Under the pieces are notes generated by a model that did not search any database, had not been told where the DNA came from, and saw nothing but the letters and a program-made list of their open reading frames with translations. Of a stretch of DNA of 45,028 nt, positions 38,817 through 45,028 are shown piece after piece. A program made the position numbers and the translations under genes. The stretch comes from Methylobacter sp. BlB1 (GTDB lineage Bacteria > Pseudomonadota > Gammaproteobacteria > Methylococcales > Methylomonadaceae), in assembly GCF_015476545.1 (NCBI RefSeq), contig NZ_JADMKV010000035.1, positions 1-45,028 on the forward strand, given 5' to 3'. Positions within the stretch are counted from its first letter, which is position 1, and each line of letters starts with the position of its first letter.

Positions 38817-39271
38817 GCCCGCACTTGGCAGGGACAATGGCGCCACGGACGGCACGGCTCATTCATGGCATAAATCAATGATAGCTCAAAAATGCCTTAA
38901 AATTTTCCGTGCGACACGAAATTAATATCAATAATTTCATATATTTATTTAATTTTTAATTAAATAATCATTAGATAAAATTAATATTTAGGTAGTAGTG
39001 CTTATTTATCCCTTCTGACGCAAGCGCTAGCATAATGTCGTAGTGTGTCAAGTTAAAAAGAATAAAAAACAGACATTTTTTTAAATTTGTGAAACGTGTC
39101 ACGTTTTTTTTGTCCGCTGATACACCAGATTGGGGGAGCCATGTTGATCATGTGTCTGCCTGATGAGACATATTTTATTCGAGCATCAATAGAATTGATT
39201 AGTTGTAAATTTTTAAAAGTATCTTCTTTTCAATGCTTTTAAAAAGTCCCGTCAGAAGTGGAGAATTATAA
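38817..39271. other. AT-rich intergenic region before the response regulator
   Basis: A very AT-rich block (about 38930-39000) includes TTTAATTTTTAATTAAA-like palindromes. No gene is seen. The regulator gene's promoter must lie here; see the CRP-like site. Confidence 0.5.
39088..39111 (+). promoter_or_regulatory. CRP/Vfr-like site overlapping a small hairpin with T-run
   Basis: TGTGAAACGTGTCACG (39088-39103) matches TGTGA-N6-TCACA at nine of ten defined positions. The AAACGT/ACGTTT part can also fold into a 6-bp hairpin followed by eight T residues (39104-39111), so a weak terminator is an alternative reading. It lies 170 bp before the regulator gene. Confidence 0.5.
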
Positions 39272-39970
39272 ATGTATAAGATTGCAATAGTTGAGGACCA
39301 AACGATTATAAGAGCAGGGCTGTATGCGGTACTGACTCAGGAACCGCAGTTTAATGTTGTTTCTCAATCCGGGGATCCCATTGAATTGTTTCGGCAAACC
39401 TGGTTCGTCCCGCCTGATCTGGTGCTGCTGGACCTGATCATGCCCAAGATGAACGGCGTGGAAGCCATAGAAGAAGTCAAGAAGCGCTGGCATGGCACAA
39501 AAGTATTGGTTTACACGTTCAAGGATGCGGGCGCGAGCATTTCTGACGCATTCCAGGCAGGCGCTGATGGCTATCTGCTGAAGAACGCCTCGACGGAAGA
39601 ATTGGTTTCCGCCGTAAAAAACGTATTGGCGGGACATTACTATGTTTCAGATGAGATTTTACCGACGATCATGAGCCGGTATCTTCGGGCGGAAAGAATG
39701 CTGTCGGCCAACCATTTGCAGAACCTCCTGACCACACGGGAGCGTGAATTGCTTAAATTGATAACCGAGGGTTATAAAAATAAAGAAATGGCGGACAGTC
39801 TTTGCATCAGTTTAAAAACAGTGGAGACGCACCGGACTAATCTGATGAAAAAACTCAATGTGCATAATGTAGCGGAATTGATCTCAGTGGCAGGAGAGGC
39901 CGGCATTACCCGCTCTGACAATCGATCTTTTAATCCTGTTTCTTTTCGCCAAGTCCAATTGGCGGACTAA
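39272..39970 (+). CDS. NarL/FixJ-family response regulator
   Basis: A 232-residue regulator. The receiver has E8/D9 near the start, the phospho-acceptor D54 in LVLLDLIMPKMNG and K105 in YLLKNAS. A LuxR-type helix-turn-helix follows: LTTRERELLKLITEGYKNKE and LKTVETHRTNLMKKL. No kinase gene is next to it, so its partner lies elsewhere. Its position between the oxidase-SCO operon and the cytochrome-binding protein gene makes these plausible targets. A TGGAGA ribosome site precedes the ATG. Its 3' end overlaps the convergent gene by 4 bp. Confidence 0.93.
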   Translation: MYKIAIVEDQTIIRAGLYAVLTQEPQFNVVSQSGDPIELFRQTWFVPPDLVLLDLIMPKMNGVEAIEEVKKRWHGTKVLVYTFKDAGASISDAFQAGADGYLLKNASTEELVSAVKNVLAGHYYVSDEILPTIMSRYLRAERMLSANHLQNLLTTRERELLKLITEGYKNKEMADSLCISLKTVETHRTNLMKKLNVHNVAELISVAGEAGITRSDNRSFNPVSFRQVQLAD

Positions 39971-41511
39971 CGCTCATTTCGGGATGCTGAAACAATAGTA
40001 ACCGCTGTTGAGCCTATGTGTCGGTTCGACCCGTAAGAAAGAAGGGGTATCACCCCCGTGTCGAACTGATAAATAGTTTCCAGCGTATTGATCAGCTTTT
40101 TCCTGCTTAAGTCCCTGCCTGTTCTTTGCAGGCCTTCCGCTAATAGTTTGGCTGCACTGTAAGATACGGCTTGCGCGGTTAAATGATGCATTGAACGATT
40201 ATTTCGTTTGATCAGCCGGAAAAACTCATCCGCGTTCGCTTGAGCGGGCGGCGCGAGAGACAGGGACATAAAAATCCGGCTGCCGGGCGCTTCATTAAAC
40301 ATGCCAGGGCTTGTCAGTGAGCCGGAGACAAACAGGTAAGGTTTCGGCTTCAATTGTTCGGCGCTCTTCAATAACATGCGCAATTCATCATCAGTGCCAA
40401 AAAAGAAAATCACGCCCGGCGCCCGCCTTTTAAGTTCAGCAGCAAACATCTGGGATTGACGCTGCGGATAAATGAATTTGCCGGCCGGACCCAAGCCGCG
40501 AGCCCGGCTTTGTTTGTCGATAGCTTCGAGCGCGCCTTGGACCATGGCGTTTTTAGGGCCGATGACCATCGGCGCGGCATTCTCCAGGCGCAATGCATCA
40601 GCCGCATAATCCACCATGGCGCGGGCTTCGTTTTTAAGGCCCGGCAGCAGATAGAAAGCGGATCGGCTGCGGACCGGATTCTCTTCAGGAAACAAGGTAT
40701 AAGGGCCGATCTGCGGAACGCTGCGGCTCTCGCTCAGCAATAAAATATCCTGCTCCAGGTTGCCGGCGAACGGCGCTATTAAAGCAAATACCGGTTCGGC
40801 TTCGAGCAGACGGCGCGCATTCTCTATGGTCGAATCGGCGCTGCCGGTGAACTCGGCGACTTCCAGGCGAATCTCGCGATTGTAAATGCCGCCTCGTGCA
40901 TTAATCTCGTCAAAATAAGCCGACAGCATGTCCTTCATGGCCTGGCCCATGCCCGCCAAGGGGCCGCGCATCGGCAGCACTGTGCCCAGCCGGATAACAG
41001 ACTCGCTCAGCCCCGGATCGGCATCGGTCGAGAGGCGTTTCAGGTACGCGATCAGGTCGGCGCTGTCGCTGGCAGACAACGCGTATCTCGGCATGGCGGA
41101 ATCCAGCCGGTTGCCGGCCGGATCGAGGCCGCCGGCAATAGCCGCGGCGATAGTGCCGGCCGTGAAAGCGGCATGTTTTCTGCCGTTGTCATGGGTGTGC
41201 CCATAGGCCAGGGTCAGGTGCTCAAAGGTGATGTCGGTTGGAACGATGCCGCCTTCCGGCCGCCCATGCCCATCCTCGCCATGGCAGCCGGCACAGGGCA
41301 CATCCGTCCCCGACAGTTCCGTCGATTCGGGCCCTACCAGCGCTTTGACCGGCTTGCCGGAAGGGCCGGCGCCGGTCAGGTAAAGCTGCTTGCCCCGCGT
41401 TTCCGAAGCCGTCAGCGGCGCAGCCGACAGGGAAGGGCTGAACAACACGGCCGATAACAGCACAAAGCCGGCCGCGTCCAATCCGTTTATTGTTTTATCA
41501 GGGCTTTTCAT
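39967..41511 (-). CDS. Cytochrome c fused to an ABC-type periplasmic ligand-binding domain
   Basis: A 514-residue exported protein with an N-terminal signal (cut near SLSA). Residues about 35-160 form a class I cytochrome c with CAGCH (73-77) for covalent heme and a probable axial M140 in SAMPRYAL. From about 165 a periplasmic binding protein of the branched-chain amino acid type (Peripla_BP_6) begins with VIRLGTVLPMRGPLAGMG and continues to the end. A heme domain on such a receptor suggests that ligand binding is tied to electron transfer or redox sensing. No permease or ATPase gene is nearby, which argues against simple uptake. It is convergent with the response regulator gene. Confidence 0.9.
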   Translation of the reverse strand: MKSPDKTINGLDAAGFVLLSAVLFSPSLSAAPLTASETRGKQLYLTGAGPSGKPVKALVGPESTELSGTDVPCAGCHGEDGHGRPEGGIVPTDITFEHLTLAYGHTHDNGRKHAAFTAGTIAAAIAGGLDPAGNRLDSAMPRYALSASDSADLIAYLKRLSTDADPGLSESVIRLGTVLPMRGPLAGMGQAMKDMLSAYFDEINARGGIYNREIRLEVAEFTGSADSTIENARRLLEAEPVFALIAPFAGNLEQDILLLSESRSVPQIGPYTLFPEENPVRSRSAFYLLPGLKNEARAMVDYAADALRLENAAPMVIGPKNAMVQGALEAIDKQSRARGLGPAGKFIYPQRQSQMFAAELKRRAPGVIFFFGTDDELRMLLKSAEQLKPKPYLFVSGSLTSPGMFNEAPGSRIFMSLSLAPPAQANADEFFRLIKRNNRSMHHLTAQAVSYSAAKLLAEGLQRTGRDLSRKKLINTLETIYQFDTGVIPLLSYGSNRHIGSTAVTIVSASRNER

Positions 41512-41872
41512 GGCAGGCAGTCAGCAGGTCATAGATTCTGAAAGGTAGCACTTACGCAAGCTTGTGGGGGCGACTTTAGTCGCCTTTTATATTGAAACGG
41601 GCGGCTAAAGTCAGTCGCCCCCCACATTATTAGAATAGCTTTTTTTCATCTTTAGATCACCTAATCCTGTTTTCTACCGTTTATGAGAGTCTTTCTACCA
41701 TTGTCGTTATCGAAGGAGCGAAATACTGCCGGCTTTACTGTGGGCGTGAGAAAGAGCACAGCCCATCCGGGGCTGCACTCCGTCCGATACGCTTTAGGTA
41801 ATATTCGACACGTAATTTGCTCCACAAATTGCTACAAAGTCGGAACGATACTCGCCTTACCCCGGCCCTGGC
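41512..41872. other. Intergenic region containing a repeat copy
   Basis: It holds the 41550-41628 repeat and the upstream region of the cytochrome-binding protein gene. I see no gene and no clear terminator for the oxidase ending at 41873. Confidence 0.5.
41550..41628. repeat. MITE/REP-like element, partial copy
   Basis: ACTTACGCAAGCTTGTGGGG at 41550-41569 repeats the left end of the element at 44018 almost exactly. GTGGGGGCGACT (41564-41575) pairs with AGTCGCC-CCCCAC (41613-41625) around an internal GGCTAAAG segment. The right terminal repeat seen in the larger copy is missing, so this is a decayed or shorter copy. Confidence 0.7.
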
Positions 41873-44212
41873 CTAGTTGCCCGCCAGCGGAACCGGGCAG
41901 TCAGCCTGATTGCCCACGCAGAGGGGGCGCATCATGTCGTGGTCTTCATGAGACAAAATATGGCAATGCCAGACATACAGGCCGGGGCGGTCGAATCGGG
42001 CTTTTACGCGCGTCACTTCGCCGGGATAGGCGATCACTGTGTCTTTGGAACCGAATTCCCAGGCTTCCGGTCCCCTGGCAGCGCCTCCTATTGGTGTTGC
42101 CGGGAGCAAAGGCATACCGTTCAGATCGGTTTGCAGCGGCTCACGGCTTTCAACCTGGAACTCTACCAGGTGCATATGGACAGGGTGGGCGTCTGCGGTG
42201 AAGTTGTAGATTTCCCATATCTCCGTGGCGCCGTTGCCGGGATTTTCGGTAACCGGGTCCATCCAAGGGAAGGGCGCAGGAGCGCCATAGCTATCCAGCG
42301 TGCCAAGCATGGAAATGGTCGGGCCGAACGGAATACCGGTAGGATCCTCGATAATATTCACCAGGTTGCCATTGGCATCGGTGTTGTAATTGGCAAACAC
42401 GGTTCCGGATTCCATTTCGTTGAGGGAAACCTTGCGTATCATTGAAGGGTTGCCTAAATTTTCAGCCGGCAACAACTCCGTTATCTGTTGCGGAGGAATC
42501 GAGTTGTCTTTCGAAGTTGCCTGCACGACGTTAAGCTTCATGATCTGGCCTGTGGTGTCCGGATCGGAGAAGGCATAATCCACCCCGCCTTGGCCGCCGC
42601 CATAAGGCTCATCAGGGCCTTCATTGATCAGGTAAAGCTGCGTACCGTTAGCCACATTGGTGAAATCCACGATCACATCGGCTCTCTCGGCGGGCCCGAT
42701 AAGAAGCGAACCTGATTGTGCCGGCTGGGTCTGAAATCCGCCATCGCCTCCAACCACCCAAAACGGCACGGCCTCTGTTGCTGGCCGGGCTGTCGGGTCG
42801 TCGGCAATTTTCAGAATCATGAAGCGCGAGTCTGACGCATTCAGAATGCGAAAACGATAACGGCGCTGCTCGACGTTAAGTTTCGGCCAGCTGTGGCCGT
42901 TGACCAGCATCACGTTAGAGAAATATTCCGGATTCCAGATGGGCGAGACATCGCTGTCGCCGCCCGTTGCGGTTTTGCTCGGAATGAAGGGTATCTGAAG
43001 ATCGTTCTTGGCCAGTCCTTCGAAGAACGCCCGATCGCCCGGATAAAACAGGCTGCCGTCACTGTTGAAAGCGCGGTCTTGAATGACCAAGGGAATTTCG
43101 TAGGCGCCTTTAGGCAATGACGCGCTAGGGAGGTCCGATGCGCCGCCGCGTAAAAAGTAATTTCCTGTCAAACCGGCATAGACGTTGTTTCTGGTCATGC
43201 CCAGCGCATGGTCATGGAACCACATATGCGTGGCGCGTTGATCATTGGTATATTGATAAGTTGCGGCTCCGGCCTCATCGGCGACCCCGTCTATTTGTGT
43301 CCAATGGGAGCCTCGGGGCGCATAGCCGGCCGGAATATCCGATGCCGCAGGCAACGTCCATGATTCGGGATAGCCGTCGCTTCCCGAAACGACATGCGCA
43401 CCGTGTAAATGTGTAACCAAAGGCACTGGTCCGGTATACGGATTCGGGTTTGTGCCCATGCTGTCCTGTCCTCCCGGGCCTCCGGCAGGATTGGCCCAGT
43501 GCACGGTCTGATCGACCGGCAGAAGGTGGGGAAGGAAATTTCCTTTTTTACCTTTGAGGTCGTTGATCCATTTTACCTGTACCGGCCGGTTGACTTTCGC
43601 TTCGATGGTATAGGAAGGAGAATGGAAGGTTTTCGAATCACTGCTGGCACCATATGCCCATAGTTTCGTTTTAGGCAGCGGAGCCGGAAGAACCTGTTGT
43701 GAAATCTGGCGTGCAGCGATTTCGTAATAATCGATTTTAGAATTACTTTTGTAAGGCACTTTAGGCATTGCGGGTGGAACATACAAAGGACTGGCGTATT
43801 TGGGTATTGTCGCCGGATCCAAGGTGCCGCCCGGCAGTGCTGCCCAGGCGGCGCTTCCCATCCATGGCAGCATAAGCATCAGGCTGACTCCGGCCAGAGT
43901 CCGCCGCTTAAGTGGGCATATGGCTTTTTGCCTGACTTTTCCCCGGTACTTTATGGTTTTGCCGGGCAGCTTTTTCGGGTCATGCGATTGAGTTGCTAGC
44001 GAGGGAAAAACATCATTATCAGGACTTACGCAAGCCTGTGGGGCGACTTCGCCTAGAGCGCCTACTGTTGGCAGTCGCCCTTTATCTGAATGGGCGACTG
44101 AAGTCGCCCCCACAGGTTTTAGAGCCGCTTGTCTCAGTAGTTGAACAGGCAGACTGCATAAGTCCTGATTGTGGATCACATTATTATTGTCGTTATGCAC
44201 TCTCTGAGACAT
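41873..44212 (-). CDS. Exported laccase/CotA-like multicopper oxidase with element-derived leader
   Basis: A 779-residue three-domain oxidase. Copper motifs are HLHGAH (268-273), WFHDHALG (331-338), HPVHMHLVEF (676-685) and HCHILSHEDHDMM (749-761), a complete type 1, 2 and 3 set. The signal segment KRRTLAGVSLMLMLPW (102-117) is cut near AWA (124). It may be Sec, or Tat because of KRRTLAG. About 100 residues precede it, and residues 15-65 are coded by an inserted repeat element. I keep the ATG at 44212 because TGAGGG lies 8 bases before it and no other Met, Val or Leu start has a good site. It may oxidise metals or phenols; the substrate is unknown. Confidence 0.88.
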   Translation of the reverse strand: MSQRVHNDNNNVIHNQDLCSLPVQLLRQAALKPVGATSVAHSDKGRLPTVGALGEVAPQACVSPDNDVFPSLATQSHDPKKLPGKTIKYRGKVRQKAICPLKRRTLAGVSLMLMLPWMGSAAWAALPGGTLDPATIPKYASPLYVPPAMPKVPYKSNSKIDYYEIAARQISQQVLPAPLPKTKLWAYGASSDSKTFHSPSYTIEAKVNRPVQVKWINDLKGKKGNFLPHLLPVDQTVHWANPAGGPGGQDSMGTNPNPYTGPVPLVTHLHGAHVVSGSDGYPESWTLPAASDIPAGYAPRGSHWTQIDGVADEAGAATYQYTNDQRATHMWFHDHALGMTRNNVYAGLTGNYFLRGGASDLPSASLPKGAYEIPLVIQDRAFNSDGSLFYPGDRAFFEGLAKNDLQIPFIPSKTATGGDSDVSPIWNPEYFSNVMLVNGHSWPKLNVEQRRYRFRILNASDSRFMILKIADDPTARPATEAVPFWVVGGDGGFQTQPAQSGSLLIGPAERADVIVDFTNVANGTQLYLINEGPDEPYGGGQGGVDYAFSDPDTTGQIMKLNVVQATSKDNSIPPQQITELLPAENLGNPSMIRKVSLNEMESGTVFANYNTDANGNLVNIIEDPTGIPFGPTISMLGTLDSYGAPAPFPWMDPVTENPGNGATEIWEIYNFTADAHPVHMHLVEFQVESREPLQTDLNGMPLLPATPIGGAARGPEAWEFGSKDTVIAYPGEVTRVKARFDRPGLYVWHCHILSHEDHDMMRPLCVGNQADCPVPLAGN
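44018..44169. mobile_element. MITE-like element inserted in the oxidase leader
   Basis: ATCAGGACTTA (44018-44028) is the exact reverse complement of TAAGTCCTGAT (44159-44169), and the similarity continues a few bases inward. Inside are two GGGCGACT palindromes matching the repeats at 23843 and 41550. No target duplication is clear. At 152 bp with no coding capacity of its own it fits a non-autonomous mobile element. It is open in the oxidase reading frame. Confidence 0.75.
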
Positions 44213-44235
44213 ATATAAACCCTCAATAATGCTAA

Positions 44236-44269
44236 GTTATAAAATTTATGTTTTAAAAAACAAACATAA
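44236..44269 (-). promoter_or_regulatory. Promoter and possible operator of the laccase-like oxidase
   Basis: On the minus strand, TTGTTT (44263-44258) and TATAAC (44241-44236) are 16 bases apart, giving a transcript start about 17 bases before the ATG. An 8-bp dyad TTATGTTT (44246-44253)/AAACATAA (44262-44269) covers the spacer and the -35 box and could bind a repressor or activator. Confidence 0.55.
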
Positions 44270-44839
44270 TTGTTTGATAAATAAGTAAATTTTGTTAAAA
44301 CATTCTTGTTCAATATCCGTGAGCCTCGCTCGGATCACCCGTGTGCACGACCTGAGCATGATTTCTCTTGCATTCATTCCTGTTCCTTTAACAGCGCATT
44401 TTTCATCTCGACGGCAGGCATTGGTCTAACCTGCAAGACGGGACTATCCTGCTTTCTATTGCGTGGCGGCGCATCCTCCACCATCCGCAGGCAAACCGGA
44501 ATGGCGCCTGATTCTGGTAGCGCCAATGGATCACGGCATTGGCCGATTCCCACTTAGCGATACCTTAAAAAATCATTAAGGCAGGCAGACTTTATCTGTA
44601 GAGCTAGAGAGTGCATATCAGGTGAAACCCTGATTTTTAACTCAGAAAGTACCTGATTTGGTGGGCTGCAATTTGTGAAAACTAAGTAGTCGGGTGACGA
44701 TGCTTCCGTCATTCGAAAATGACGTCATGCAGGGAGGTTCGGATACTCGTGAGCTTAAGCTCCAGGCATTTTCACGGCGAGCATCAAGCAGTTTATCGGT
44801 TAAAGCTCCTGTTTTGTCTGCAGTCCTGCAGAAATGGAA
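44270..44839. other. Intergenic region between the two minus-strand oxidases
   Basis: Between the promoter above and the terminator below I find no supported gene. An 83-codon plus-strand frame from 44306 has no ribosome site or recognisable composition. Confidence 0.5.
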
Positions 44840-44870
44840 AAGGGTGCAGCCGACTATCGGCCGCACCCTT
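44840..44870 (-). terminator. Terminator of the partial copper oxidase gene
   Basis: AAGGGTGC-A-GCCGA (44840-44853) pairs with TCGGC-C-GCACCCTT (44857-44870) around a 3-base loop, with a single mismatch. On the minus strand it runs into TTTTCC. It lies 19 bases after the stop of the partial gene. Confidence 0.88.
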
Positions 44871-44888
44871 GATACGTTTTACGGGATG

Positions 44889-45028
44889 CTATTGCACGCG
44901 TAATTTACCCCACAGCCCGCCGTCAAACTGGAACGATGCCTGATCCCGGTAGAGGTAATCCCCGGGCGTTGCAAAGACACCGCCGGCGCCATTGGCCAGC
45001 AGGAAGTTGAAATGGCTGCCCGGCCCGA
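44889..45028 (-). CDS. C-terminal end of a multicopper oxidase-like protein (cut by window edge)
   Basis: The last 45 codons before a TAG at 44889-44891 are visible; the rest lies beyond the window. The peptide contains GPGSHFNFLLANGAGG, GDYLYRDQASFQFDGGLWG and LRVQ at the end. GDYLYRDQAS followed by GLWG is the type of ending I associate with large bacterial copper oxidases of the cupredoxin fold, but no copper ligand is in the visible part. The assignment is moderate. Below 60 residues it is easily missed. Confidence 0.6.
   Translation of the reverse strand, partial: GPGSHFNFLLANGAGGVFATPGDYLYRDQASFQFDGGLWGKLRVQ

Noticed and set aside
44306-44557. 83-codon frame upstream of the last gene
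   Set aside because: No ribosome site and a composition rich in Cys, Ser and Arg; unlikely to be coding.

Overview
The window looks like chromosomal DNA of a Gram-negative, aerobic, free-living proteobacterium, most likely a gammaproteobacterium; I only weakly suspect a methanotroph-like lineage. The evidence is the FixJ/FixL-type sensing, c-di-GMP signalling, ergothioneine enzymes, Tat and Sec export of many copper proteins, and moderate GC. I see no rRNA, tRNA, CRISPR array, complete insertion sequence or phage gene.

Positions 1-9224 are mainly signalling. A PAS histidine kinase and its FixJ-type regulator overlap by 11 bp on the minus strand. Upstream of them, with a probable terminator between, is a large CheB-CheR-PAS hybrid. 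A PAS-PAS-GGDEF-EAL protein follows on the plus strand; its EAL half has lost key catalytic residues, and a long hairpin and a small reading frame lie upstream. A DUF2934-type small protein ends the section. Positions 9284-13228 are a membrane proteostasis cluster: a stand-alone M41-like peptidase, a full FtsH and an HtpX-like M48 protease, the last two overlapping by 4 bp.

Positions 13776-25760 hold a two-domain multicopper oxidase with its own promoter, a shared bidirectional terminator, an Lhr-type helicase broken by a frameshift near 18435, a lipoprotein lysophospholipase-like hydrolase, egtB and egtD overlapping by 11 bp, and an ABC exporter. Positions 26143-28777 hold an unrecognised pair: a four-helix membrane protein and a long coiled-coil protein whose N-terminal part resembles an SPFH domain.

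Positions 29343-45028 are the most unusual part. Three secreted paralogues of a family I do not recognise (A, B, C) precede a Tat-exported multicopper oxidase and a SCO1-type copper chaperone. Next come a NarL-type regulator with a CRP-like site upstream, a cytochrome c fused to an ABC-type ligand-binding domain, a second laccase-like oxidase whose N-terminal leader is partly encoded by an inserted MITE-like element, and the end of another copper oxidase cut by the window edge. Nearly all these products are exported and several need copper or heme, which suggests an extracytoplasmic copper-dependent oxidation system with dedicated accessory proteins. The substrate cannot be read from the sequence.

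Three copies of a GTGGGGGCGACT palindromic repeat family (near 23850, 41590 and 44090) are scattered through the second half.
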